Positions 55,467 through 64,000 of a stretch of 64,000 nucleotides of DNA are shown here, piece by piece. The first letter of the stretch is position 1. Every line of letters begins with the position of its first letter. Below the pieces are notes generated by a model. The model worked only from the letters and a program-made list of their open reading frames with translations. It was not told the DNA's origin and searched no databases. Both the position numbers and the translations under genes were made by a program. The DNA lies in NCBI GenBank assembly GCA_947500555.1, contig CANMSE010000003.1, forward strand, positions 62,001 through 126,000, in the 5' to 3' direction. Source of the stretch: an uncultured Fulvivirga sp. Lineage in GTDB: Bacteria > Bacteroidota > Bacteroidia > Cytophagales > Cyclobacteriaceae.

Positions 55467-55829
55467 AAATCAAAAGGGTAAATGTGAGGTTCCCCATACA
55501 TTTTGAGCTTCTACATTCTTTACATTCTATGAAGATAAAAATTTGGAATAAGTATAAAAACCAAAACCAGGTCTGCTATAAAATTTCGCGATATTGGATA
55601 AGATACTTCTATTGAATAAGATACTATGCAAAAAAGCGCCTATTACTGTTATCTTCAATAATGATTATAATCACCTAAGTAATTATATTTATTCGTTTAA
55701 ATATCTGTAAATCAAATGCTTAAATATTACATAATGCAGCCTTCAATATTGTCTGATTATTGATGTGAAGCTTGTCAAAATTTGCGTAAATTCGCACTTA
55801 TTTTAAACTCATTAAGTGCTTAAATAAAC
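55467..55829. other. AraC-gyrA divergent intergenic region
   Basis: 363 bp without a gene, AT-rich. It holds the direct repeat described separately (55593-55625). Upstream of gyrA I saw a TAAATTCG motif at 55787-55794, one mismatch from TAnnTTTG, without a correctly spaced TTG. No hairpin terminator and no small ORF of note. Confidence 0.6.
55593..55625. promoter_or_regulatory. direct repeat ATTGgATAAGATACT / ATTGaATAAGATACT
   Basis: Two 15-bp copies differing at one base, offset by 18 bp (starts 55593 and 55611), 127-159 bp upstream of the AraC-family gene. AraC proteins often bind tandem direct half-sites, so this may be its autoregulatory operator, though the gyrA promoter side is also possible. 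Confidence 0.55.
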
Positions 55830-58340
55830 ATGGCGGAAGGAGCAAACGAGAATATAATTCCTATCAATATAGAAGATGAAATGAGAGGAGCCTACATAGA
55901 CTATTCTATGTCGGTTATCGTTTCCAGGGCATTACCAGATGTGCGAGATGGTTTGAAGCCCGTTCACAGGAGAATTCTATATGGAATGCTCGATTTGGGG
56001 GTAAACTATAATCGTGCACACAAAAAGTCAGCAAGAATAGTTGGAGAGGTTCTTGGTAAGTATCACCCTCACGGGGATACAGCAGTTTATGACTCCATGG
56101 TGAGAATGGCACAAGAGTGGTCATTAAGATACCCATTGGTAGATGGACAGGGTAACTTCGGTTCTGTTGATGGTGATTCACCAGCAGCCATGCGTTATAC
56201 TGAGGCTCGTTTGAAGAGAATAGCCGAAGAAATGCTTGGTGACATCAACAAAAACACGGTTAATTTTCAACCTAACTTTGATGACTCACTCAAAGAACCA
56301 ACTGTTTTACCAGCCAAGCTTCCAAACTTATTGGTGAATGGTGCTTCGGGTATTGCAGTAGGTATGGCTACTAATATGCCACCTCATAACCTGACTGAGA
56401 TTGTCAATGGTATTGTAGCCTATATTGATAATAGAGAAATTACCATTCCAGAACTCATGGAGCATGTCACAGCTCCTGACTTCCCTACCGGAGGTATTAT
56501 TTATGGTTACCAGGGTGTTAAGGAGGCCTTTGAAACAGGGAGAGGAAGAGTCCTTATGCGTGCAAAGGCCGAAATTGAAACAACCAAAACAGGCAAAGAG
56601 CAGATAATTGTTACTGAAATCCCTTTCATGGTCAATAAAGCGAGCATGATTGAGAAAACTGCTGCTTTAGTTAATGATAAGAAAATAGAAGGTATATCCG
56701 ATATCAGGGACGAATCAGATAGAGATGGCCTAAGAGTAGTTTATGATATTAAAAAAGATGCTATACCAAACATCGTCTTAAATCACTTATACAAGTACAC
56801 ACAGCTACAGTCTTCTTTCGGTGTAAACAATATTGCATTGGTAAAAGGTCGCCCAATGACTTTAAACCTGAAAGATATGATGACCCACTTCGTGGATCAT
56901 AGGCATGAAGTCGTTGTTCGAAGAACTCAATATGAACTGGATGAAGCTGAAAAAAGAGCCCATATCCTACAAGGTTACCTAATAGCTTTAGATAACCTCG
57001 ATGAGGTTATTGATCTGATCAGAAAAGCTAAAGATCCTGAAACAGCTAAAGAACAGCTGATAAAGCGTTTTGAGCTATCAGAAATTCAGGCCAAGGCCAT
57101 TCTTGAAATGAGACTTCAACGTCTGACAGGACTTGAAAGAGAAAAAATCCAGAAAGAATATGATGAAGTAATGGAACTCATTATCGATTTGAAAGATATT
57201 CTCGATAATGAAGAGCGTAGAATGGGCATCATCAAAACAGAGCTAGAAGAAGTGAAAGAGCGCTATGGTGATGAGCGTAGAACGGAAATTGTTCATAGTG
57301 CCGATGATATCACTTTCGAAGATATGATCCCTAATGATGAAATGGTTATTACTATATCTCATGAAGGTTATATCAAGAGAACGCCATTAACAGAATACAG
57401 AACACAAAGTAGAGGGGGAGTTGGTTCTAAAGGAGCTGGCTCTAAAAACGATGACTTTACTGAACATCTTTTTGTAGCGAAAGCACATAACTATCTTCTT
57501 ATATTTACTGAGTTTGGAAAAGTATTCTGGAAGAAAGTATATGCTATTCCTGAAGGCTCTAAGACCTCCAAAGGACGTGCCGTTCAAAACCTTATCAATA
57601 TAGAGCCTGGCGATGTGGTAAGAGCTGTAATTAACGTAGAGAACTTGGATCAGGAAGATTATATCAATAACAACTTCGTAATCATGTGTACTGAAAACGG
57701 TACGATTAAGAAAACAACACTCGAAGCCTATTCACGACCCAGACAAAATGGAATTAACGCTATTACCATCAAAGAAGGCGATAGACTTCTTAACGTAAGC
57801 CTAACAAATGGCAGTAACCATATTGTAATTGCCAAAACAGGTGGAAAAGCCATCCATTTTCATGAATCTGATGCCCGACCTATGGGTAGAACAGCCTCGG
57901 GTGTAAGAGGAGTGAGACTGGAAGGTGACGATAAAGTTGTGGGAATGGTATGCATCTCACGAGAAGATTCGAATTTATTAGTCGTATCAGAAAAAGGCTA
58001 TGGAAAAAGATCTGATATTGATGATTACAGAATAACTAAACGAGGTGGTAAAGGAGTTAAAACCATTAACGTAACTGAGAAGACTGGCAAGCTTGTTGCT
58101 ATCAAGGAAGTGATTGATACTGATGACTTGATGATTATTAATAAGTCCGGAATCACTATTCGTATGGCGGTGGAGAATTTAAGAGTAATGGGTCGAGCCA
58201 CACAGGGTGTCAAGCTCATCAGATTAAATGATAACGATGAGATATCTTCTGTAGAAAAAATTGAACAAATCGAAGGAGTTGAGGGTGAAGAGACGGATGA
58301 ATCTTCAAACGACTCTGAAAATAATGAAGAAAAAGAATAA
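55830..58340 (+). CDS. gyrA: DNA gyrase subunit A
   Basis: Breakage-rejoining subunit of gyrase, which with GyrB introduces negative supercoils. 836 aa, with the N-terminal domain from [41 protein letters not shown], quinolone-resistance region [25 protein letters not shown] (Thr84 and Asp88, corresponding to E. coli Ser83 and Asp87), catalytic Tyr123 in [10 protein letters not shown], and the C-terminal six-bladed wrapping domain. The GyrA-box is represented by [10 protein letters not shown] (degenerate). The tail ends in an acidic Glu/Asp-rich segment. The TPR gene follows after 29 nt, as is common in Bacteroidota. Confidence 0.98.
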   Translation: MAEGANENIIPINIEDEMRGAYIDYSMSVIVSRALPDVRDGLKPVHRRILYGMLDLGVNYNRAHKKSARIVGEVLGKYHPHGDTAVYDSMVRMAQEWSLRYPLVDGQGNFGSVDGDSPAAMRYTEARLKRIAEEMLGDINKNTVNFQPNFDDSLKEPTVLPAKLPNLLVNGASGIAVGMATNMPPHNLTEIVNGIVAYIDNREITIPELMEHVTAPDFPTGGIIYGYQGVKEAFETGRGRVLMRAKAEIETTKTGKEQIIVTEIPFMVNKASMIEKTAALVNDKKIEGISDIRDESDRDGLRVVYDIKKDAIPNIVLNHLYKYTQLQSSFGVNNIALVKGRPMTLNLKDMMTHFVDHRHEVVVRRTQYELDEAEKRAHILQGYLIALDNLDEVIDLIRKAKDPETAKEQLIKRFELSEIQAKAILEMRLQRLTGLEREKIQKEYDEVMELIIDLKDILDNEERRMGIIKTELEEVKERYGDERRTEIVHSADDITFEDMIPNDEMVITISHEGYIKRTPLTEYRTQSRGGVGSKGAGSKNDDFTEHLFVAKAHNYLLIFTEFGKVFWKKVYAIPEGSKTSKGRAVQNLINIEPGDVVRAVINVENLDQEDYINNNFVIMCTENGTIKKTTLEAYSRPRQNGINAITIKEGDRLLNVSLTNGSNHIVIAKTGGKAIHFHESDARPMGRTASGVRGVRLEGDDKVVGMVCISREDSNLLVVSEKGYGKRSDIDDYRITKRGGKGVKTINVTEKTGKLVAIKEVIDTDDLMIINKSGITIRMAVENLRVMGRATQGVKLIRLNDNDEISSVEKIEQIEGVEGEETDESSNDSENNEEKE

Positions 58341-58369
58341 ATTGCACTAACTAAACTAACCACGATATT

Positions 58370-59551
58370 ATGAAACGATTAATCGTATTGATACTTGCCA
58401 TTACAGTAGCAGGTTATTCTTACGGGCAAAAGAAACCTAAAATCAACCAAGCCGAAAAAGCGCGTAGTGCCGGAAACCTTGGAGAAGCTAAAAATATAAT
58501 GGACCTCGCGGTTGAATATGAAAAGCTAAAAGATGATGGAAAAACCTGGTATTATAGAGGACTTGTTTATGCTTCTTTGGATACAACTAAGAATCCAGAA
58601 TATCAAAACTTGGCGAATAATCCATTGAAGGTGGCTATGGAATCTTTCGCAAAAGCTGATGATTTAAACAAAGGTGATAATGAATACTATTTGACTGATG
58701 ATAATGGTTTTCCTATTACTAAATCTCAGCAGATTTCAGGTCTTTGGGCTCACTACCTAAATAAAGGTGTAGAAAGCTACAATGTAAAGGATTATACAAG
58801 CGCTTATGACTATTTTCAACGTACTACTTTAGTGTTACCTGAAGATACAACAGGTTATATTTATTCTGCTTCCGTGGCTCAGGCTAACGAAGATTATGAT
58901 AATGCTTTAAAAAATCAGTACTACTTAATTAATGATTTAGATTATCATACAAAAGATATATACTTTACTATTATCTATCTGGAAGGTACTAAAAATGAAG
59001 ATAATGAAAAAGCTTTGGAGGTCATTAAGAAAGCTAGAGCAAAGTTTCCGAATGATTTAGATTTGGCTAAATCAGAAATTAATGCGCTAATAAAGTCAGA
59101 GCGGATTGATGAAGCTAGATCCGAACTTGAAATGGCAATAGCAAATGAGCCTGATAACCCTAATCTAAAATTTACTCTTGGTGTGATGTATGAAGAAATT
59201 GGTGAGAGCCAAAAGGCTAAAGAGGCTTATAAAAGTAGTATTGAATCAGATCCTGAATATTTAAATTCAAGATATAACCTTGCAGTGTTATCATATAACC
59301 AAGCCGTTGAAATGATCAAGGAAAAGAATAACCTTGGTATTACTTCAGCCGACCAGAAGAAAGCCAAAGAGATGCAAGAAACTATTAATGCAAGATTGAA
59401 AGAAGCTTTGCCACATTGGGAAAAGGTTGATGAGTTGCAGCCAAATGATAGAACTACGCTTGAGACAATACAATACATTTATGTGCAATTGAAATTGTAT
59501 GATAAAGCCGAGGCCATTGAAACCAAACTAGAGGCTTTGGGTGGAGAATAA
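58370..59551 (+). CDS. tetratricopeptide-repeat protein downstream of gyrA (393 aa)
   Basis: Signal peptide MKRLIVLILAITVAGYSYGQ, then helical TPR repeats: GNLGEAKNIMDLAVEYEKL, YTSAYDYFQRTTLVLPED, ERIDEARSELEMAIANEPDNPNLKFTLGVMYEEIGESQKAKEAYKSSIESDPEYLNSRYNLAVL. Predicted periplasmic scaffold. The gene neighbours gyrA in several Bacteroidota, but a functional link with gyrase is not expected because this product is exported. A terminator follows at 59573. Confidence 0.85.
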   Translation: MKRLIVLILAITVAGYSYGQKKPKINQAEKARSAGNLGEAKNIMDLAVEYEKLKDDGKTWYYRGLVYASLDTTKNPEYQNLANNPLKVAMESFAKADDLNKGDNEYYLTDDNGFPITKSQQISGLWAHYLNKGVESYNVKDYTSAYDYFQRTTLVLPEDTTGYIYSASVAQANEDYDNALKNQYYLINDLDYHTKDIYFTIIYLEGTKNEDNEKALEVIKKARAKFPNDLDLAKSEINALIKSERIDEARSELEMAIANEPDNPNLKFTLGVMYEEIGESQKAKEAYKSSIESDPEYLNSRYNLAVLSYNQAVEMIKEKNNLGITSADQKKAKEMQETINARLKEALPHWEKVDELQPNDRTTLETIQYIYVQLKLYDKAEAIETKLEALGGE

Positions 59552-59572
59552 TTTAAATATTTAGATTTTACT

Positions 59573-59597
59573 AAAGGGCTCACCAGAGCCCTTTTTC
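59573..59597 (+). terminator. intrinsic terminator after the gyrA-TPR operon
   Basis: AAAGGGCTC pairs with GAGCCCTTT around ACCA, followed by T residues, 22 bp past the TPR stop codon. Confidence 0.88.
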
Positions 59598-59605
59598 GTT
59601 AGCTT

Positions 59606-59983
59606 ATGAAAGTACTTCTTAAAATCAGCTTCGCTCTACTATTGTTAAACTCATGTGAAAATACCACTAAGAGTAACATTGAAGGTGTTTATGAAAGAGT
59701 AGAAATCGAAAAATTTAAAAAGCTACTTAAAAACGATAAAGTTCAACTGGTTGATGTTAGAACTCGAACTGAATATGAAGCAGGTTTTATCAAGAATGCA
59801 TTGAATGTTGACTTTCTTGAGACTAATTTTATAGTGGAGTGTAATGAAAAGCTAAATAAAAATCGACCTTTATTGATTTATTGTGCTTCAGGAGGTAGGA
59901 GCGCAAAAGCAATGCAAAAACTAAAGGAAGCTGGATTTACTGAAATCTACGAGCTTGGTGTTGGTTATAATGGATATCATTAA
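59606..59983 (+). CDS. rhodanese-domain lipoprotein (125 aa)
   Basis: Lipoprotein signal MKVLLKISFALLLLNSC (Cys17). A single rhodanese domain follows (residues 29-123): VQLVDVRTRTEYEAGFIKNALNVDF, with the catalytic Cys93 in the loop IYCASGGRSA. It is expected to transfer sulfur or handle persulfides at the outer or inner membrane facing the periplasm. Cys93 in a CASGGRS loop is the active form of the fold. Gene order suggests a small group with the next two genes. Confidence 0.9.
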   Translation: MKVLLKISFALLLLNSCENTTKSNIEGVYERVEIEKFKKLLKNDKVQLVDVRTRTEYEAGFIKNALNVDFLETNFIVECNEKLNKNRPLLIYCASGGRSAKAMQKLKEAGFTEIYELGVGYNGYH

Positions 59984-60004
59984 TTAATAAATTACAATCA
60001 GGTC

Positions 60005-60553
60005 ATGAGATTACTTTTATTAACAATTATTTCAATGCAGTTAGCAGTATCCGTTAATGCCCAAAAGAAATATCGATTTGAATTAGGTCTTGAAAATGGT
60101 GAAGTCGTAGGGACGAATACTATCAAACATGTTGAAGATCGCGGTTATTTTCAAGTAAAACGTGACCGCTATAAATATGAGGAAGTAATCTATTTTAGGG
60201 ATCGCTCCAGCTATTACTTAAAATCTGATCCTGGCCCATCCATGTACCTGCGTAGGGTTGAGGGGGCAAAAGTATGTGTTTATTCAGGGAGAAGAGTACA
60301 GAATAAGGCGCATGAAGCTGATGGTTATAGTGGAATGTTTGGTACGGAAGATACTGCTGGGGGCATTGGAGAGTTTGAATATTACTATCAAAAAACGAAT
60401 GAATCGTTCAAAAAAATGACTCGAGCTAATCTTTTAGAGGATTTAGAAGATAATTCTGCAAGTATGTTAGTTCTATCTGAAATAGAAAATGACAAAATGA
60501 ACAATACCAATAGAAAGCTGATGCTTGAAGCACTTGATATTTACAATTTGTAA
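60005..60553 (+). CDS. secreted protein of unknown function (182 aa)
   Basis: Signal peptide MRLLLLTIISMQLAVSVNAQ, then a mixed alpha/beta domain with many Arg, Lys and Tyr (KRDRYKYEEVIYFRDRSSYYLK). There is one Cys (AKVCVYSGRRVQNKA). No family recognised. It lies between the rhodanese lipoprotein and the 2Fe-2S-like gene at 14-21 nt spacing, so the three are likely one transcript. Confidence 0.7.
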   Translation: MRLLLLTIISMQLAVSVNAQKKYRFELGLENGEVVGTNTIKHVEDRGYFQVKRDRYKYEEVIYFRDRSSYYLKSDPGPSMYLRRVEGAKVCVYSGRRVQNKAHEADGYSGMFGTEDTAGGIGEFEYYYQKTNESFKKMTRANLLEDLEDNSASMLVLSEIENDKMNNTNRKLMLEALDIYNL

Positions 60554-60567
60554 CTCATCGGGTCTGC

Positions 60568-60774
60568 GTGAAGAAAAAATTCATATTCGTATGTGTTAAT
60601 AAGGATTGTAAAAAGAAAGGTTCAAAATCCTTATGTAAATTAATCAAAGAAGATAAGAGGTATAGGCTCATAAAAACTGATTGTATGGATGCATGCAAAA
60701 AAGCCCCAAACATAATTATGAATGAGGCTCTAATTTCAAAGGTTACAGAAGAGAAGCTTACAGAGCTATTATAG
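60568..60774 (+). CDS. small (2Fe-2S) ferredoxin-like protein (68 aa)
   Basis: GTG start at 60568 (gtgaagaaaaaattc). The sequence FVCVNKDCKKKGSKSLCKLI ... TDCMDACKKAPNIIM resembles thioredoxin-like [2Fe-2S] ferredoxins, with Cys9, Cys14, Cys39 and Cys43 as the likely cluster ligands and an extra Cys23. At 68 aa it is shorter than typical members (about 100 aa). It lies tail to tail with ferritin (4 nt between stop codons), so an iron link is suggestive but unproven. Confidence 0.75.
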   Translation: MKKKFIFVCVNKDCKKKGSKSLCKLIKEDKRYRLIKTDCMDACKKAPNIIMNEALISKVTEEKLTELL

Positions 60775-60778
60775 AGAC

Positions 60779-61333
60779 TTATTCTCCCTCATTGGGAAGT
60801 TGCTCCACAGCGAAATCTTCGAGCTTAGCTATTTCCTGATCAATTGTCCAAAGGCCAACACCTTCTTCACCAATAATATCAAAAAGCTCAACGGCTCTTC
60901 GGGCTATAGTTTCTTCCTCACGTTGTTCAGTAATAAACCATTGTAAGAAATTAAATGAAGCAAAATCTTTAATCTTAAAACAATGTTCCACAAGATCATT
61001 AATTGATTCAGTTACTTCTAGTTCGTGACCTAACACCTCCTCAAAAACCTCCCGCAGACTATTGAACTTATGTTTAATACCACTAATCTCTGGTTGCAAA
61101 GCATGACCTCCAGCGTTATTCACATAATTAAAAAGTTTTAACATATGCTGTCTTTCTTCTTCTGAATGTCTGTACAGAAAGTCAGCAGATTTTACGTATC
61201 CCATTGTATCACACCATGAGGCCATAGAAAGGTATCGTGCAGAAGACAGGCCTTCCATCATTATTTGACCATTTAATCGTTCTTCGGTCTCTTCTGTTAA
61301 TGATCTTTTTGGGGTTACTAATTGCTTTACCAT
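60779..61333 (-). CDS. ferritin
   Basis: Non-haem bacterial ferritin (FtnA type), 184 aa, forming an iron-storage shell. Four-helix-bundle pattern with ferroxidase ligands: GQIMMEGLSSARYLSMASWCDTMGYVKSADFL, HSEEERQHMLKLFNYV (Glu and His ligands) and FLQWFITEQREEETIARRAVEL. The length matches ferritin rather than Dps, and no haem-binding Met52-type evidence of bacterioferritin is seen. No clear Fur box was recognised upstream by eye. Confidence 0.95.
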   Translation of the reverse strand: MVKQLVTPKRSLTEETEERLNGQIMMEGLSSARYLSMASWCDTMGYVKSADFLYRHSEEERQHMLKLFNYVNNAGGHALQPEISGIKHKFNSLREVFEEVLGHELEVTESINDLVEHCFKIKDFASFNFLQWFITEQREEETIARRAVELFDIIGEEGVGLWTIDQEIAKLEDFAVEQLPNEGE

Positions 61334-61710
61334 GTTGTCTGTTAAATTTAAGATTGTAAATATAGTAAGCTTTTAGGGTTCATAAAGTCCAAAATTTAAG
61401 AAAATCGAAGTATTTTTAATAGATATAAATAACAAGAACTTGTATGACCATTATTAATAATAAAGTTAATAGTCAATTTGAAGTAATGGTTGAGGGATAG
61501 AGAGCCAGGTTACCATATAGAATAATAGAAAATACTTTTTTATATGAGCCAGAAAAGATAGGTGGAAAAGGTGTAGCCTTCGGTTTGGCAGAGATTAGGC
61601 TAAAATGGGTTATTAAAATTGCTCTTTAATTATCCTTTGTAGTGTTATATGTCACGAAGTATCTTAAGTATGTGGAATGGCTCAAAATATTGATTTAAAA
61701 CCTAAAGCTT
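61334..61710. other. AT-rich region with degenerate short ORFs
   Basis: 377 bp without a convincing gene. An 18-codon ORF starts at 61444 (MTIINNKVNSQFE...) and a second short reading frame runs to a TAA at about 61628 (..GGKGVAFGLAEIRLKW..). Both are too short and uncharacterised; they may be remnants. Upstream of the ferritin gene no TAnnTTTG box was found. Confidence 0.5.
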
Positions 61711-62178
61711 ATGATAAGTTTATTAATCCTGATATTTAGCTTTTGTGATTTTCAAAAACCAGATGTGCCTTACCTAAGTGAAGATCTTTTTGAATATGAG
61801 CTTGACTATTCATTGAAGAAAAAACCTAACCCGGAAAATCAACATCTTGATGTGAATGGAAACAGAACTGAGTATAACCCTACTCCATTGCCATACTTGA
61901 AAGTCAAGTTTGCTATTAAAACTGATGGTGATAGTCTTTCAAAGTATACAGTTGTCGACTCATTTGGGTTTGTTAAAAGAAATAGAAAAATAAAAGCTGC
62001 ATTGACTGAGTTTGTTTTGGACATAGGTTATACTGCTGATATCAAAGATCGCATAACCTCTCATTCCTATTCTATAAACCTTATTAATGGCGATAAGGTA
62101 ATTATGAATAAAATTGACATCGCCTTTTCAGAAGAGGGAGTCATGACGATTAATGGTATTGAAAGAGGCAGGATTTAG
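61711..62178 (+). CDS. hypothetical protein, possible lipoprotein (155 aa)
   Basis: Starts MISLLILIFSFCDFQKPDVPY; the hydrophobic start with Cys12 could be a short lipoprotein signal, but the box (IFSFC) is poor. The mature part is acidic and beta-rich (YLKVKFAIKTDGDSLSKYTVVD). No family recognised. Possibly surface exposed. The start codon follows degenerate ORFs, so gene decay in this area is possible. Confidence 0.55.
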   Translation: MISLLILIFSFCDFQKPDVPYLSEDLFEYELDYSLKKKPNPENQHLDVNGNRTEYNPTPLPYLKVKFAIKTDGDSLSKYTVVDSFGFVKRNRKIKAALTEFVLDIGYTADIKDRITSHSYSINLINGDKVIMNKIDIAFSEEGVMTINGIERGRI

Positions 62179-62311
62179 TTTGGCCTCAATATTGCTTTTA
62201 GTTACCCTAGATGAGGTTGTTGTTATAAAGAATGTCTTAGTTCTGGTTCTCAGGGCTGGGACTTCTTTATTATATGACCAACGGTGATTGTTTTCTTCAG
62301 TAAACCTTTAA

Positions 62312-62333
62312 TATTTGCATCCGTAAGCAAATA
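62312..62333. repeat. 7-bp inverted repeat TATTTGC-N8-GCAAATA
   Basis: A perfect 7-bp dyad about 29 bp before the PIG-L deacetylase ATG. It could be an operator or leader hairpin; chance occurrence in AT-rich DNA cannot be excluded. Confidence 0.35.
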
Positions 62334-62361
62334 AATCACTAAACTGAATCAAACTAACGGT

Positions 62362-64000
62362 ATGAGACTACTAGCCACTGCATTATGCAGCCTTTTGTGT
62401 TTTTATTCTACTGCTCAAAAACCTCATAACCCATCCTCTTCCGAATTATTGCTAAAACTCAAGAAACTCAATTTTTTGGGTTCAGTGCTTTATGTGGCAG
62501 CACATCCTGATGATGAAAATACGCGACTAATAGCTTACTTGAGCAATGAGACATTGGCTAACACCGCCTATTTATCACTGACCAGAGGTGATGGTGGACA
62601 AAACCTTATAGGTCCGGAAATTCGTGAAGGTTTAGGAATAATACGTACCCAGGAGCTGCTGGCAGCTAGGCGAATAGATGGCGGGCAACAATTTTTCTCT
62701 AGAGCCAATGATTTTGGATATTCCAAATCAACCGATGAGACTCAACAGATTTGGAATAGAGAGCAAGTGCTGGAAGATGTAGTCTGGACTTATCGCAAGT
62801 TTAAGCCTGATGTAATAATTACGCGATTCCCACCTGATAAAAGGGCAGGCCATGGTCATCATACCACTTCAGCCATTTTTGCACAAGAAGCATTTAAGTT
62901 ATCTGGGGATCAAACGAGTTATCAACATCACTTGAAATATATAAATACATGGACTCCAAAGCGTCTATATATGAATACTGGAAGATGGTGGAGTCCTGAC
63001 ATTGATGAAAATACACCGGGTGTTACTGTCATTGATGTGGGCGAGTATAATGAACTACTGGGTACTTCCTATACCGAAATGGCTGCGTTAAGCCGTTCGC
63101 AGCATAAATCTCAAGGTTTTGGTTCTACAGGTATTAGAGGACAACGACTGGAGTTTTTAGAGCTACAAGAAGGTGAATCTACAAGTTCTGATATATTCGA
63201 AGGAGTAGATACTAGTTGGGGTAGAGTAGAAGGTGGAAAAAAAATAGAAAGCATGATAAGTGAGATTATTAAGGTATATCAACCCGATAATCCTTCAAAC
63301 AGTCTAAAGCCGCTACTTGAAGTTCGTGATGAGATTACTTTACTCAAAAATGAGCATTGGAAGAAAATTAAGATCAATGAAATTGATAATATTATAAAAG
63401 GGATGCTCGGTCTGTACTTGGAAGCGAGGGCATCTAATTACTCGGCAGCACCTGGTGACAATGTGAATTTGAATATTGAAGCTACAAATAGATCGTCCAT
63501 TCCTGTTCAATTAGAAATGGTTACATATGATCACTTATCAGATACAGTTATGTCAACTGATCTTTCAAGAAATGTTTCTTTGAACTATGAAACTTCTTTA
63601 ACCATTCCACAGACATGGGACTATTCTCAACCCTATTGGTTAAAAGAGCCAGGTTCACTGGGTACATATAAAGTTGAGGATATTAAATTGAGAGGCACAC
63701 CAGAAAATGCTCCCGCAATGGATGTACGATTCTCGGTAGATGTTATGGGAACTAAACTGATTTATACTGTTCCATTGGTTTATAAATGGAATGATCCTGT
63801 CGATGGTGAATTATATCGACCTTTTGTCATTGTGCCAGCTGCATTTGTCAATATTTCCGAGCCAGTTTATCTTTTTACAGACGACCAACCGAAGAAAGTA
63901 GAGGTTACAGTAACTGCATCTCAAGATATGTTAAGGGGAGAAGTCTCTTTAGATGTACCCAAAGATTGGTTGGTGAAACCTAGCAGTCATTCCATAAGTC
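62362..64000 (+). CDS. PIG-L/LmbE family deacetylase, secreted, partial (C-terminus outside window)
   Basis: Not in the ORF track because it is open at the right edge; read by hand from ATG 62362 for 546 codons. Signal peptide MRLLATALCSLLCFYSTAQ. The LmbE/PIG-L zinc site is AAHPDDENTRLIAYL (His48, Asp50, Asp51) and a later GHGHHTTSAIF; LSLTRGDGGQNLIGPEIREGLGIIRTQEL is typical of the long Bacteroidota members. Members deacetylate N-acetylglucosaminyl lipids or sugars; the substrate here is unknown. After the catalytic part (about 290 residues) the protein continues into beta-rich, Ig-like domains that run past the window. Confidence 0.9.
   Translation, partial: MRLLATALCSLLCFYSTAQKPHNPSSSELLLKLKKLNFLGSVLYVAAHPDDENTRLIAYLSNETLANTAYLSLTRGDGGQNLIGPEIREGLGIIRTQELLAARRIDGGQQFFSRANDFGYSKSTDETQQIWNREQVLEDVVWTYRKFKPDVIITRFPPDKRAGHGHHTTSAIFAQEAFKLSGDQTSYQHHLKYINTWTPKRLYMNTGRWWSPDIDENTPGVTVIDVGEYNELLGTSYTEMAALSRSQHKSQGFGSTGIRGQRLEFLELQEGESTSSDIFEGVDTSWGRVEGGKKIESMISEIIKVYQPDNPSNSLKPLLEVRDEITLLKNEHWKKIKINEIDNIIKGMLGLYLEARASNYSAAPGDNVNLNIEATNRSSIPVQLEMVTYDHLSDTVMSTDLSRNVSLNYETSLTIPQTWDYSQPYWLKEPGSLGTYKVEDIKLRGTPENAPAMDVRFSVDVMGTKLIYTVPLVYKWNDPVDGELYRPFVIVPAAFVNISEPVYLFTDDQPKKVEVTVTASQDMLRGEVSLDVPKDWLVKPSSHSIS

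Noticed and set aside
55741-55800. TAAATTCG near gyrA as a promoter
   Set aside because: One mismatch to TAnnTTTG and the nearest TTG elements give 12- or 24-bp spacing; too weak to list as a promoter.
58025-58363. 112-aa minus-strand ORF rich in Ser
   Set aside because: Antisense shadow of the gyrA C-terminal coding region, with Ser runs caused by Asp/Glu codons on the other strand.

Overview
The window comes from the chromosome of a Bacteroidota bacterium, most likely a marine Cytophagales (Roseivirga/Marivirga/Fulvivirga-like). The assignment is by inference. It rests on AT-rich DNA, absence of clear Shine-Dalgarno sites, promoter boxes of the Bacteroidota TAnnTTTG type, a subtilase with a type IX secretion (T9SS) sorting domain, a TonB-dependent receptor with a carboxypeptidase-regulatory-like N-domain, DUF6443-RHS proteins, a 58-residue histone H1-like protein and a gyrA-TPR gene pair. 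No tRNA, rRNA, CRISPR array, insertion sequence or prophage was seen.

Layout. (1) 1-12.4 kb, minus strand: an accessory RHS/polymorphic-toxin operon. A 1211-aa YD-repeat partner, a 132-aa secreted protein, a 2151-aa RHS protein with a distinct 208-aa C-terminal tail and a 175-aa lipoprotein (candidate immunity protein) are coupled by 8-bp and 1-bp overlaps and a 1-nt gap. Two more small envelope proteins and a membrane-protein remnant follow. (2) 12.6-17.9 kb: thyA, a class IV aminotransferase, sdaAB, and a TolC/adaptor pair without its pump. (3) 18-23.5 kb: an LPS-core-like cluster (two GT9, one GT4 and one GT2 glycosyltransferase, two methyltransferases) packed as alternating, overlapping convergent genes. 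(4) 23.5-28.6 kb: maf, a DUF1015 gene, a biotin carboxylase, an alpha-oxoamine synthase that may make the sphingoid or sulfonolipid base, and a histone H1-like gene. (5) 28.6-38 kb, minus strand: a probable operon xseA-xseB-M1 peptidase-ligA-DUF6913-dapA, preceded by an ECF sigma / membrane anti-sigma-like / LTxxQ-like periplasmic protein / outer-membrane protein module. (6) 38-48.9 kb: a tandem universal stress protein, a SerC-like aminotransferase coupled to a TrpF-like protein that lacks the catalytic cysteine, thioredoxin, a lipoprotein, a T9SS subtilase, rpe, a TonB receptor and several uncharacterised proteins. (7) 49-55.5 kb: an accessory block with a secreted DJ-1/PfpI-TPR fusion, a PD40-propeller lipoprotein, an IPT-serine hydrolase lipoprotein and a membrane AraC regulator with an N-terminal Cys cluster. 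(8) 55.8-64 kb: gyrA and its TPR partner, a rhodanese lipoprotein, a short 2Fe-2S ferredoxin-like protein, ferritin and a truncated PIG-L deacetylase.

Most interesting. The RHS operon is the best candidate for a poorly described system: two large YD-repeat proteins, a small secreted linker protein and a lipoprotein that may be the immunity partner. Next come the Cys-cluster AraC sensor with a direct repeat upstream of its gene, the secreted DJ-1-TPR protein with a palindrome upstream, and the TrpF-like pseudoenzyme. Several promoter boxes lie so close to start codons that leaderless or nearly leaderless mRNAs are suggested, and they also argue for correcting some start codons. All functions are inferred from reading the sequence; no database search was run.
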